Below, one piece after another: positions 11,301-20,335 of a DNA stretch of 64,000 bases. The stretch covers positions 2,232,001-2,296,000 of the forward strand of contig OZ345374.1 in NCBI GenBank assembly GCA_977006965.1. Direction: 5' to 3'. The number at the start of each line of letters is the position of its first letter. The first letter of the stretch is position 1. Made by a program: the position numbers and the translations under genes. A model generated the notes under the pieces. It saw nothing but the letters and a program-made list of their open reading frames with translations, made no database searches and was not told the DNA's origin. Source of the stretch: Phymatolithon calcareum. Its lineage: Eukaryota; Rhodophyta; Florideophyceae; Hapalidiales.

Positions 11301-13460
11301 GGGGAGTTTGATGGAGCGGAGTCGGAGTACCGAGCCAGCCTGTACATGAAGCGCCGCATTTATGGGGAAGATGCAGATCACCCACATATTGCAGGCACGT
11401 TGCACCAGTTGGGAATGATACTGGAAGAAAAGGGGGAGTTTGATGGAGCGGAGTCGGAGTACCGAGCCAGCCTGTCCATGATGCGCCGCATTTATGGGGA
11501 AGATGCAGATCACCCACATATTGCAAGCTCGTTGCACCAGTTGGGAATGATACTGCAAGAAAAGGGGGAGTTTGATGGAGCGGAGTCGGAGTACCGAGCC
11601 AGCCTGTCCATGAAGCGCCGCATTTATGGGGAAGATGCAGATCACCCACATATTGTATCCTCGTTGCACCAGTTGGGAATGATATTGCAAGAAAAGGGGG
11701 AGTTTGATGGAGCGGAGTCGGAGTACCGAGCCAGCCTGTACATGGAGCGCCGCATTTATGGGGAAGATGCAGATCACCCAGATATTGCAGGCACGTTGCA
11801 CCAGTTGGGAAGGATACTGCAAGAAAAGGGGGAGTTTGATGGAGCGGAGTCGGAGTACCGAGCCAGCCTGTCCATGAGGCGCCGCATTTATGGGGAAGAT
11901 GCAGATCACCCAGATATTGCATGCTCGTTGCACCAGTTGGGAATGATACTGGAAGAAAAGGGGGAGTTTGATGGAGCGGAGTCGGAGTACCGAGCCAGCC
12001 TGTCCATGGAGCGCCGCATTTATGGGGAAGATGCAGATCACCCACATATTGCATCCTCGTTGCGCCAGTTGGGAATGATACTGCAAGAAAAGGGGGAGTT
12101 TGATGGAGCGGAGTCGGAGTACCGAGCCAGCCTGTCCATGGAGCGCCGCATTTATGGGGAAGATGCAGATCACCCACATATTGTATCCTCGTTGCTCCAG
12201 TTGGGAATGATATTGCAAAAGAAGGGGGAGTTTGATGGAGCGGAGTCGGAGTACCGAGCCAGCCTGTACATGGAGCGCCGCATTTATGGGGAAGATGCAG
12301 ATCACCCAGATATTGCAGGCACGTTGCACCAGTTGGGAATGATACTGCAAGAAAAGGGGGAGTTTGATGGAGCGGAGTCGGAGTACCGAGCCAGCCTGTC
12401 CATGAGGCGCCGCATTTATGGGGAAGATGCAGATCATCCACATATTGCATCCTCGTTGCACCAGTTGGGAATTATACTGCAAGAAAAGGGGGAGTTTGAT
12501 GGAGCGGAGTCGGAGTACCGAGCCAGCCTGTCCATGGAGCGCCGCATTTATGGGGAAGATGCAGATCATCCACATATTGCATCCTCGTTGCACCAGTTGG
12601 GAATTATACTGCAAGAAAAGGGGGAGTTTGATGGAGCGGAGTCGGAGTACCGAGCCAGCCTGTCCATGAAGCGCCGCATTTATGGGGAAGATGCAGATCA
12701 CCCACATATTGCATCCTCGTTGCACCAGCTGGGAAGGATACTGGAAGAAAAGGGGGAGTTTGATGGGGCCGAGTCGGAGTACCGAGCCAGCCTGTACATG
12801 AAGCGCCGCATTTATGGGGAAGATGCAGATCACCCACATATTGCATCCTCGTTGCACCAGTTGGGAATGATACTGCAAGAAAAGGGGGAGTTTGATGGAG
12901 CGGAGTCGGAGTACCGAGCCAGCCTGTCCATGAAGCGCCGCATTTATGGGGAAGATGCAGATCATCCACATATTGCATGCTCGTTGTACCAGTTGGGAAG
13001 GATACTGCAAGAAAAGGGGGAGTTTGATGGAGCGGAGTCGGAGTACCGAGCCAGCCTGTACATGGAGCGCCGCATTTATGGGGAAGATGCAGATCACCCA
13101 CATATTGCATCCTCGTTGCACCAGTTGGGAATGATACTGCAAGACAAGGGGGAGTTTGATGGAGCGGAGTCGGAGTACCGAGCCAGCCTGTCCATGAAGC
13201 GCCGCATTTATGGGGAAGATGCAGATCACCCAGATATTGCATGCTCGTTGCACCAGTTGGGAATGATACTGGAAGAAAAGGGGGAGTTTGATGGAGCGGA
13301 GTCGGAGTACCGAGCCAGCCTGTCCATGGAGCGCCGCATTTATGGGGAAGATGCAGATCTCCCACATATTGCGGCCTTGCAGAACCAGGTGGAAAACATT
13401 TGCAAGAAGAGAAGACTTAGATGCATCACAGTTGGAGTAAGCGGAGATAGTCGTTCTTGA
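8304..13460 (+). CDS. NLR-like receptor: PH-like, helical, NB-ARC, TPR array (1718 aa)
   Basis: Predicted intracellular sensor/signalling ATPase of the STAND class. Residues about 25-155 look PH-like, ending in an amphipathic helix with EMEDWVIALR. Residues about 160-375 are helical and hydrophobic and resemble the HeLo/MLKL-type four-helix bundle; this part is inference. NB-ARC begins with FFVGR. The P-loop is QYGGAGKTQL near 421-430, Walker B is LLCVDNAD near 502, an RNBS-B-like LVTSRR follows, and GLPLA lies near 616. A winged-helix/linker region runs to about 970. From about residue 975, sixteen full 44-residue kinesin-light-chain-type TPR units plus a partial seventeenth follow (unit 132 bp), nearly identical to each other. 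ATG 8304 is the first in frame after an upstream stop. The frame is uninterrupted. Such NB-ARC/TPR proteins are known in fungi, algae and bacteria as innate immunity or heterokaryon-type sensors; the ligand here is unknown. Confidence 0.85.
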   Translation: MSSSLDESGAGAPSAPSGQPVANLFPRAWVYLSTDRAMSPQASAREVWLAFAYNLRWKYVVPKAAPPRTLLDFRGDPYLALDRLDADATWADVELAMCSFQGNTDGRPALSVRGRRRNKKRVSTIVIVANSDSEMEDWVIALRVRIAPWRILAQRPTVGRHSAIVRELGRVIYDKVESICAVGETSNTDANEAVSSMIGTAETWARVSLIPESVDTVASIVKVAREYAGSAMETANTVAELSKCFTIVGAMFQVAAITARCIYMVSEAYRGHESLPKLHSELFFLLKYASDCAMVLVAPEAAIDHLRLNHVFTVQERCMETLGNIEEQLMKKWIMQAWSAKVVTDTELEATKLRTSVVVALNIRDIVAQRLIVNQNMTSESSGVLGNIVQPPNLSPFFVGRSEERQNLLRILERHGSGAITQYGGAGKTQLMVSFAEFAREQGLVPGGIFWVTADGNKEKVLSSFVDFSERLGQCALPEGDKSCSRAVVSSVRRALEKVEGRWLLCVDNADSKDGGEVLGDVAKLARPNCGWMLVTSRRGDRGLWRGVTDDQVMKLEPLNVKDAMAVLWRWGKGKPRGLEDDAQVFCDMDKLKDENVTEYRALADLAGGHHSHGLAGLPLALVQAGSYVRNMSISFKDYFAKYQVQWRDLSQVLEEAIESGTVGSYQKAIWTTWKVNMEALDDDSRRVIRTVAMLGVEEVPKCLMKCLVKQCTGDKLADSDSSLPFLNIIKRNLVNSSSLLSETTERESFALHALIRRYVRYDVSLCSTENGACQEIALRAVHNTILRDRGMEASSFDSLLELSRREILALLPHAMAVVLGHVNDRKLADTEEHIFLEITQPLALFATSALISSGRFVEAETLCTAVLSFLCSPLSEPAARSCTSRLLRFFKDARKCGSTRKEYIERISSRYLISRSQARMSRGNNDGAESDARCALNNWKTKKKRRMCFATCLVHTQLQGNENFDNTELHDPDIYGEDADHPHIASSLHQLGMILQEKGEFDGAESEYRASLYMKRRIYGEDADHPHIAGTLHQLGMILEEKGEFDGAESEYRASLSMMRRIYGEDADHPHIASSLHQLGMILQEKGEFDGAESEYRASLSMKRRIYGEDADHPHIVSSLHQLGMILQEKGEFDGAESEYRASLYMERRIYGEDADHPDIAGTLHQLGRILQEKGEFDGAESEYRASLSMRRRIYGEDADHPDIACSLHQLGMILEEKGEFDGAESEYRASLSMERRIYGEDADHPHIASSLRQLGMILQEKGEFDGAESEYRASLSMERRIYGEDADHPHIVSSLLQLGMILQKKGEFDGAESEYRASLYMERRIYGEDADHPDIAGTLHQLGMILQEKGEFDGAESEYRASLSMRRRIYGEDADHPHIASSLHQLGIILQEKGEFDGAESEYRASLSMERRIYGEDADHPHIASSLHQLGIILQEKGEFDGAESEYRASLSMKRRIYGEDADHPHIASSLHQLGRILEEKGEFDGAESEYRASLYMKRRIYGEDADHPHIASSLHQLGMILQEKGEFDGAESEYRASLSMKRRIYGEDADHPHIACSLYQLGRILQEKGEFDGAESEYRASLYMERRIYGEDADHPHIASSLHQLGMILQDKGEFDGAESEYRASLSMKRRIYGEDADHPDIACSLHQLGMILEEKGEFDGAESEYRASLSMERRIYGEDADLPHIAALQNQVENICKKRRLRCITVGVSGDSRS
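11227..13380 (+). repeat. Tandem array of 132-bp units encoding 44-aa TPRs
   Basis: Sixteen complete units and one partial unit start at TTTATGGGGAAGATGCAGAT every 132 bases (11,227 to 13,339). The unit length is a multiple of three, so the reading frame is preserved through any unit gain or loss. Substitutions are confined to a few codon positions (His/Asp in HPHI/HPDI; ASS, AGT, ACS or VSS; H/R/L/Y before QLG; M/R/I before IL; Q/E; S/Y; and the residue before RR). Confidence 0.95.
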
Positions 13461-14171
13461 ACATCTGGACGTAATAATCGCTTTATCAATAGTCATTTGC
13501 ACGTCGGACGCTGGAAGTGAACGTGTACAATCTCCGTCATAGATGACATTCAGGGCTGGTCCACCTTCATTAAAGTTCCAAACCCTCACCTCACGCTCTC
13601 TGTCGAAAGACACGATGCGTCAATATCCTGAACATCTCACATCGTAAACGCTAATCGAGTGACCACAAAGCACGAATCGCAAATTCTTTCAGTTTAAGTT
13701 TCACACTTCAATGGATGATTCGTAACTGCCCTCCTTCACATCGATGCATATGACCTCAGAATAATTCCTAGCGTCTAAAGTGCCACAGTCGTTTCCAGTA
13801 CTTTCTTTCCGCATCGATAACTTGCCACGACCATGCCCTGTAACAATAAAGTCGTGCTGGACGCTTGATGCCGGGTGTGACGCCTCCCGTGTCAGCACGA
13901 TTGAAGCGCTAGCAGAGAGGGAAAAACGATTTCCAGCCGAGGGGCTGGAAAGGAAAAATATTGGCGACGTCGCAAAAGGGAGCTGTGCTGCTCTCGCTAG
14001 TGCGATGCCCTTTTTTCTTCTACCTGCAAGCCGCGCCTCTCCTAAGTACGTCTAATCTGTGAGGCGCATTATCAGCTTGCTCAGGGAGCGAGGGAATCCA
14101 TCGGCGCGATGACTCGTCCCTCGAACGAGAGATCATCTAGCAGCTTCGATGAGCATCTGTCATAAAGTACT
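13461..14171. other. No supported gene
   Basis: 3' flank of the NLR-like gene. Short frames only; no recognisable motif or repeat. Confidence 0.5.
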
Positions 14172-15188
14172 CTAACATCTGCGCGGCACTGAAACCGTCC
14201 CTCGGCGCCACTCGCCCACATCCTTTGTCAGGTATACTATGTGTTCGCCCTGAAGTCCGTGCTCTATAAGTACGTCGTGTTCCCAGTCCGGGCTCGGCGT
14301 GCTATGTATATCGACCACTGGAGCAGGCACAGGAGGTACAGGAATCGCGACCGGTGCCGGTACAGGAGTCGTAGATGGCGCTGGTGAGAGGTTCAATTTT
14401 GCACCTGGAGCAAAACCAGATATCGGTGTCGTTGTTACTGCAGGTTCGACCGCTATGGAAGGAGACCCTGGCTGTCGCGCATTCGCAACCGAAGATGCCG
14501 TTTGGTATTCTGCCACTGGTGTTGTCTGCAACGTAGGGCCCAGCCTTGACGCAGCTCCTAGAGCGGGAAATGGTGCTGTCTTCGCGGTCGCTATTAGCGC
14601 AGCCGCTGGAAGAGGTTCTGGCTTTGTTCTCGGCTGCGGCTCTGCTGCGGATATCTGCGTAGGCTCGAGGACCTCTGCCGCTGCTGTGTCGGTCTGTTGC
14701 GCAGGAAATGCTGCTGGCGGAAGAGACGGTGTGACACGCGCACGTTTGTTAGCCCGGCGCTTAGCGACGGTGGCATCTGCGGAGATTGGCATGTTACGCT
14801 TTCCCCAACGATTGTGCGCACCCGCAGTCTTGCTACAGCTCTCGCTACAGTAATCGCTACAACCGTAATCACCGGCGTGTGCCTTTGCGCAAGTTGCACA
14901 GGGACGCGTTGCAACATTCAGTGTGAGCATGACACTGGCAGTCGTGCTTTCGATTGTACCCGTCGGGGCGACACGGCGTAGACGAAGCGGGATTGAGATG
15001 AGCTTGTTCTCATGGTGATTGAAAGTCTTCGTTCCCTCTCGAGTTTCACTCTCGCCTGTGGGTGCGTCCGTATTTGTTGCCTTCTTTCGCACGCGGCTTC
15101 TCTTCGCCGGGTTATTCGGTGCCGGCGCAACCGCGCTGCGTGGAGCGCCGTTCTGAGTGCCGTTCTGAGCCGGCGTGGCGGTCAGCAT
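14172..15188 (-). CDS. Hypothetical Pro/Ala-rich protein with Cys cluster
   Basis: I do not recognise the family. From the first ATG (15,188) the protein is 338 aa. The frame stays open upstream to 15,368 but has no earlier ATG before a TAA that overlaps the edge of the neighbouring MITE. Most of the chain is low-complexity Pro/Ala/Thr/Ser with basic clusters (KRSRVRKK near residue 30, AKRRANKRARV near 145), suggesting a nuclear or intrinsically disordered protein. Residues 97-118 hold five Cys (C97, C100, C110, C114, C118), a possible zinc-binding knot. The MITE sits only a few bases upstream of the open frame, so the original 5' end may have been cut off. Chance ORF status cannot be excluded given the G+C-rich composition. 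Confidence 0.45.
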   Translation of the reverse strand: MLTATPAQNGTQNGAPRSAVAPAPNNPAKRSRVRKKATNTDAPTGESETREGTKTFNHHENKLISIPLRLRRVAPTGTIESTTASVMLTLNVATRPCATCAKAHAGDYGCSDYCSESCSKTAGAHNRWGKRNMPISADATVAKRRANKRARVTPSLPPAAFPAQQTDTAAAEVLEPTQISAAEPQPRTKPEPLPAAALIATAKTAPFPALGAASRLGPTLQTTPVAEYQTASSVANARQPGSPSIAVEPAVTTTPISGFAPGAKLNLSPAPSTTPVPAPVAIPVPPVPAPVVDIHSTPSPDWEHDVLIEHGLQGEHIVYLTKDVGEWRRGTVSVPRRC

Positions 15189-15377
15189 GATGGGGAGGTT
15201 GGAAACATTGACGCCATTCGGTGGTGGAAAAACCGAGCGCGGGGCGGAATGTTGTGGTGAAGCCGGATTACAATCAGACTCCGCCGCGGTGGTGGCTGGA
15301 GCGCTGTGTTGTGGGGCCTGCCAAACAGGCGGGACGTCACCCACAGGCCCGGCAATCGCAAGCAGCAATTGCTGTTA

Positions 15378-15775
15378 CAGTCAGACCTCGATAAATGGAA
15401 CCTCTTTTTTAGAATAACCTCGGTTAGCAGCATAATCGAGTGCTCCACGAAAACCGTATCCGCCTAAATTTAACTAAAATTAAAGGATTCTAGAATATTT
15501 GATAGGAGCATTACTTCATGTTCGAGGTCACGGGGCATACCTTAAATTTTGTTATAATTTTGTTTAGCGTACACGGAGCATATCCTCACTCGTAGAATAC
15601 TGTAAGTACTTTTCATGTTTCTCCTGCCATTGGCATACAGTACAGTAGAATATGGCTACTGTTCGGCACACGTGTGATCCAAAACTTATGATTCAAAATT
15701 CGACTTGAGAATAACCTCGATTTTGAGAATATTGGACCATTCCACATTGCCCATCCATTTATCGAGGTCTGACTG
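15378..15775. mobile_element. MITE, Tc1/mariner-pogo type, 398 bp
   Basis: Perfect 22-bp terminal inverted repeats at 15,378-15,399 and 15,754-15,775 (starting CAGTCAGACCTCGATAAA). A TA dinucleotide lies immediately outside each end (15,376-15,377 and 15,776-15,777). TA duplication and CAG-starting ends are typical of Tc1/mariner/pogo elements. The interior is A/T-rich and has no coding capacity. It lies between the Pro/Ala-rich ORF and the pogo-like element, whose own left TA target is only 3 bases away. Confidence 0.8.
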
Positions 15776-15782
15776 TACAGTA

Positions 15783-18156
15783 AAGGGGGGGTCCCCTAAC
15801 AACGGGACAAATGCCATAAATTTAATTGAAGAATAAGATAATACAAAGAAATTTTTTTGGACTTTTATATGGAGTTCTACCGCACAACCATGCAAGCACT
15901 ATTATGTAACTCACTTTAATCAAAAGTCTATCAATTCAACGTAGATTCTAAGCAAATCGAATCGATTGTAAATGCCCAAAACCTGTAAAATGTGCCCTAA
16001 TTCAAGGGACATTCGAGTATCATAAAATTACCAAAAATCAGGTTTTCCGTAAATCGGATTCACTCAGCTGGACAAACGTCGAAGGCCGCCCGAAGCTTCG
16101 CAATTGCGCGACGCTGCGCCATCGGGCGCACAGTCGCCCGAAAGTCCTCGTCGGACATGCCCGCTAGGCGGGCACGGTTCCTCTAAGAGGCACTGCGCCG
16201 CCTCTCCAGCTCAGAGCGCTCCGCCTCCTCGCGCTTCGACCCGGCGAGGGCGCGACGCAAGTCCGCGATCTCCTTTGCTTTCCGCTTTGCGGCGTCGGCC
16301 AGTGCTTTTTTCCGCGTGAGCTCCATCGCTCGCGCGGAAGTCAAAACAAGGCCATTGCTCGTATCCAGGTAGCCGCACGGGGCGATCCGGGCGTCCGACC
16401 CCAGGATCGACGTACGGACTGCACGTCGCTTTTGCTCATAGAGCTCTTGTAGCGCGTCCACGGACACAATGTCCGCCACGCGTTCCGCGGAGCGCGGTAG
16501 AGCGGTACAGAGAAGCCTCGAGGCATCAAATGGGCAAATACCCGACCGCCGGAACGAGGCGCAGATATTTTCCCTCGTAAAAGCGGCGTGAAACGCCGAG
16601 CGCATCAGTGCGCAAAATTCGAACGCGTCGAAGCGATCGACGCGCCCGGTGCTTGCCGCGAGCAAAATGCTCTCGTTCAGCTTCCTCTTGAATCAACCGA
16701 AAAGAACAACGTCGCACGGCTGTGTCTTTCCGGACGTGTGTGCCGGAAGCGCATAGACGACGACGTTGTTCTTTTCGAAGAACTCCAGCACGCGTATCGT
16801 CATATGCGCGCTGTAAGCGTCCAGCACGAGCAGTACCTTGCGCCCGGAGGCAGTCAGGTCCGAGATGTGCGCGACAAACTGCCTTGCCCACTGGAAAAAA
16901 TTGTCCGCATTGACGCCGCCGCGCTCCGCGTGTGTGGAGATCACGGCGTTTCGCGGGAGGTAGTCTGCATACGTCTCGGCAACGACGTGACCTCCACGCA
17001 CGACGTTGCGGTACGGCAGCGTCTTGCCCTTGAAGACGAATAGCGTAGGTCCGTAGTCTCCAGAGGCGCTAACAACCGGCATCATTGTGATGCGGTTGAT
17101 AGCCGCAAAGTCTGCCGTGCGCATATCGCCGCCGCCCCGGCAGGTGAGGTACCGCCGACACGACGACACGCCATTCACGTCCTTCCCCGGCGTCGCCCCG
17201 GTCTCATCGAGGTTTCAGATCTGACCGGGGTCGACGCCGAGCTCCTTGATGAGCTTCTCCAACGCCGCGTAGTGCGTAGTTAACGCTTCGGCGCTAGTAG
17301 CCGCAAAGCGCTTGCCCTCCTGACGGAGGGGCTTGGCGAAGCGCAGCGCGGCTTTGCTCCTCCGGGTAAAGTTCCGGAGGAATTTTACTCCCGGGCGGCC
17401 GTTCCGGAACGGCATTGAGCACTGCCGCTCCATCGGCAGGCGCGAAATAAAAATCGCAAACGCGTCCTGCACGTGCGTCCGCGAAAGCGGTATGCCGCGG
17501 TCGGCGTAGCGGCAGATAAGGTCGACAACGACCTTCTCTTCTGCCACTGTTAATGGCGGCGGCCGTCCGGACGGACTCGACGAGAGCGGTAGACTCGGAG
17601 GGAGCTCGGGTGTCTGACGTGCGGTGGCATGGCGGTAGATGGTGGTGCGGGCGAGGCGGAAGACGCTGGCCGCTGAGCGCAGCTTCATCCCCGCCCTTAC
17701 TGCTACAATGGCAGCGCCGAGCCGCACGCGCTCGCGAAAAGAGAGCCGACTCGACACCATCGCGATCCGGGAGATTACTGCGTGAGCGAGCTCTGCTGGG
17801 AGAGAGACAGTTCTGGTCGTCTCAAGGGCAATTAATGCCCATGAGATAGCTCAAAATCTCATGGGCGTTAAATGCCCGTGAGGCAGCCGAGAACTGTTCG
17901 GTTCGCAAAAACTGTTTCCCGCCATAAGAAAACGCGGGAACCTTAAAGTGTGCGATAGAGTTCTGAGGTAAAAATGACCAGAAAAAGCTATTGGGCTATT
18001 AAAAAAATAAATTTTGTCAATAGTATAGAAGATAGTCTATCCTAAAAACTGGGATTCTGATCTCAAACCTCTTTTGTCGTCCATTTTGAACGTTTTATGA
18101 AAAAAACGTTGTCCCATAAGTTAGGACTCTGTCCCAGAATTAGGGGACCCCCCCTT
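15783..18156. mobile_element. pogo-like DNA transposon, 2374 bp
   Basis: Inverted ends share AAGGGGGGGTCCCCTAA, then four differing bases, then GGGACA, giving 23 of 27 matching positions. TA lies immediately outside both ends (15,781-15,782 and 18,157-18,158). The element encloses a minus-strand transposase with pogo/DDE_1 motifs. The flanking sequence is A/T-rich non-coding DNA. Two internal stop codons in the transposase suggest the copy cannot move by itself as it stands. Confidence 0.8.
16183..17760 (-). pseudogene. pogo/DDE_1-family transposase with two in-frame TGA codons
   Basis: One minus-strand frame of 526 codons from ATG 17,760 to the stop at 16,183, broken only by two TGA codons. 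The first part (17,760-17,215) has an N-terminal helix-turn-helix (RSAASVFRLARTTIYRHA). The first TGA falls just before NLDETG, where pogo-type proteins usually have Trp or a hydrophobic residue. The middle part carries LVLDAYSAHMT and YALPAHTSGKTQPCDV, matching the second Asp block and the PxHxSxxxQPxD block of DDE_1 transposases. The second TGA follows VVLFG, just before FKRK. The C-terminal part is basic and coiled-coil-like. No frameshift is present, so decay is recent or confined to point mutations. Recoding is possible in principle but unsupported. Confidence 0.8.
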
Positions 18157-18189
18157 TATGCAAATTTGCTTTAAGATCTCCTGGTTTGG

Positions 18190-18270
18190 CAAGGGTGAGT
18201 ATGATAATACGTTTGGCTAGGATTTAGTGATTTTTTTCCCGCTTTTTCTGGCCATTTAGTGAATTTCCTC
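18190..18270 (-). repeat. Orphan MULE-like terminal repeat
   Basis: Reads GGGTGAGTA...GTTTGGCTAG...TTTAGTGA...GGCCATTTAGTGAATTTCCTC, matching the right end of the 7.0-8.0 kb element with many substitutions. No left partner is visible nearby, so it is a solo or disrupted end. Confidence 0.55.
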
Positions 18271-18684
18271 GATACCAATTTGCACCATCAAAAATATTAA
18301 ATTTTATGCATTTTTTACTGTCGAAAAGTTTCTCAATCGATTACTTGCGGCTGAAGCTATTTTTAAATTAAAATCTAGACATCTGCAACCTTGTGGTGCA
18401 AAATTTTGAATTTAATTTAATTGAGGTTTATCTTTCCATTTGCACTATTTAGTCGCTTTTTCAAGTTTGAATAACTTTAAGCTACCAACGTAACTGGCGC
18501 TTGGTCAACTTTTCGAAAGGAGAGCTGTTTCTCTGTACAATTTACACCATTTACTGTAGTCCAGAGCGACAGATCAACTTGAAAATGCCGGACCGCAGCT
18601 TACCACGTCGATTGTTTATTCAAAATCGAGGAGGCGAAAGTTGTTTTCAGGCATGCCTGCAGAGAAGCAATGTCATGAGAAAGA
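18271..18684. other. A/T-rich non-coding sequence
   Basis: No ORF of interest. The words TTTGCACCA and TGGTGCAAA near 18,280 and 18,393 form a weak inverted pair; nothing more is seen. Confidence 0.4.
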
Positions 18685-19185
18685 CTAGTAACCTTTCCTC
18701 TCCATAAGCGCAAGAATGACACTTGCGACCGCAGCAACAGCAGCAACTGTCCCCAAAATGACCCCCGGTAGTGTACCAGGCCTCGTCGCTCTACCACCGC
18801 CGCGCACAATGGCTTTCCCATTAGTACCGTGTGTCTTTCCGTGACATTTTTTGAGCCGGTCGGGATCGTGATTCGCAACAGAAGCCGGCCATGAGATGTT
18901 GTGCGTTCTCGTGCAATATTTATGCCAGCGAGGAACCTGCAGAAAAAATTCGGGGCACAGGCACCTGTTCCCGGTTATGGGAAGTCTGCACATCCCCTGT
19001 TCACATTCGTCACAAGAGTTTAACGGGATCTTTCCGAGCAGCCTTCGATTCGGGCAACTTGTGCTGACACCATTGCACGCAATTAGTTCTTCCTTCGTCA
19101 TTGAGCAACAGTCTTTGATAGGGCAAGTTGCGAAGATCGCTGAAGCTAATACAAAGAGGATCATCGATGCTGAGGAACGCTTCAT
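18685..19185 (-). CDS. Small Cys-rich single-pass membrane protein
   Basis: 166 aa from the ATG at 19,185. This start is chosen because it places a hydrophobic signal peptide (MILFVLASAIFA) at the N-terminus; the frame is open 105 bases further upstream. Residues about 20-110 are Cys-rich (more than ten Cys in CP, CC and CxxC arrangements), giving a likely disulphide-bonded extracellular domain. A basic Gly/Arg linker follows. Residues about 141-160 form a hydrophobic helix (VILGTVAAVAAVASVILAL), followed by a short basic tail (MERKGY). The topology is type I, at the cell surface or in the endomembrane system. I do not recognise the family. It could be a small receptor or an adhesion or defence protein. 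Confidence 0.6.
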   Translation of the reverse strand: MKRSSASMILFVLASAIFATCPIKDCCSMTKEELIACNGVSTSCPNRRLLGKIPLNSCDECEQGMCRLPITGNRCLCPEFFLQVPRWHKYCTRTHNISWPASVANHDPDRLKKCHGKTHGTNGKAIVRGGGRATRPGTLPGVILGTVAAVAAVASVILALMERKGY

Positions 19186-20335
19186 CGTACAAACGTTCGA
19201 CCAAAGATTGCGGTTGAGAAAAAGGGCGGTGGAACGAACTCCAAGGCGAGGGCTGTAGTTGATGCAAATTTGAGGGCGAAAATTGGGCATTGTTTCAAAG
19301 CGAGAATTATTTTGCTCTGCTGTACGCTTTCAGCAGAATTTGGCACAATGACTTCCGTGTAAGGAGCAGAGGAACGCATTGAGGTACAGTACACGCTCCA
19401 GGGCTGGAAATGAACCTACAGTGTACACGGTACAGCGCCTTGCACAATATTGTTGGCCACGGGATTTCCGAGCGGCGGTATGCCTCACAGCGGAACACGG
19501 CAGCTGCCGTTCAGTCCACTCCTTGAGCCCCACAAATACCTCGGATCCGGCAGCATGATTTACAATCTTTGAGAACGCACATGTTGCAGAACGCCACAGA
19601 GGGCAACGTCAGATTTCTCAGCATGACCCCAACCTCGCTCACAACATCCATTTGGAAAATGACATTACAGCGCCGCTTCCGCTTCCCCATCATCCCTTCC
19701 TTAACACCGCAACATCCGTCCTCGCGCCAAGGGGACGACGACCCCCAAGAAGAGAATCGCCACATCGTCATGTCGAAATGCGGACGCACCTTACCACGGG
19801 CATCATGCCTGTTTTTGCAACAGAGAAAGTACCTTCTCTACTTCGACGAAACAGCCTGTTGTGTACCATTGCACACATCCTGTGCGGAGAATGTCACTTG
19901 GAAATGAAACACACCATTGGATCCACACGCAACTTCGCAGAAGCAAGACAGAGGACCCACCATCCATTGCGCAGCCATTCTGACGAATCAGAATCCTCCC
20001 TTGTAATTTTTCCGATCGTCGCCACAACCAACGCTGTCCTACAGTAGAACCCGCGACCTGATCGACAAGCTCGTGAGACTAACGACATCCAACTCCCTTT
20101 GTTCCGCAGATTCTTGCGAAAGTACTAGACCCTGGCAAAGGACCGACTGGCCCCGGACCGCGTTAACTGACGCGTTGGAACCTTAAATGGTCATACCTTC
20201 GCAGAAGAAGAAAAGTAATTTTTGTTTAATAGTTGCAAAACTCATCTTCTGAGGCTTGTACCTCGCCAGAGCAGAAAGACTTTTTCATGCAACAAAAAGT
20301 CTTTTGTCCTGTGTCTAGGGCAGTATCTCTCGCAC
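19186..20335. other. No supported gene
   Basis: Short overlapping frames on both strands. One minus-strand frame near 19,511-19,789 is Cys-rich but has no family resemblance. Left unannotated. Confidence 0.45.

Noticed and set aside
11227-13380. CRISPR-like or satellite array
   Set aside because: Regular 132-bp repeats, but without spacers; they encode in-frame TPR units in a eukaryotic gene.
11178-13613. Very long antisense frames (811, 469 and 253 codons) opposite the TPR array
   Set aside because: The 132-bp unit is a multiple of three, so any frame free of stops in one unit stays open through all units. The translations are simple 44-residue repeats with no independent motif.
14299-14853. 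184-codon plus frame opposite the Pro/Ala-rich ORF
   Set aside because: Gly/Ala-rich shadow of the G+C-biased minus-strand frame; no domain.
16526-17043. Plus- and minus-strand frames overlapping the pogo transposase
   Set aside because: Products of local G+C richness; the DDE_1 motifs are in the other frame.
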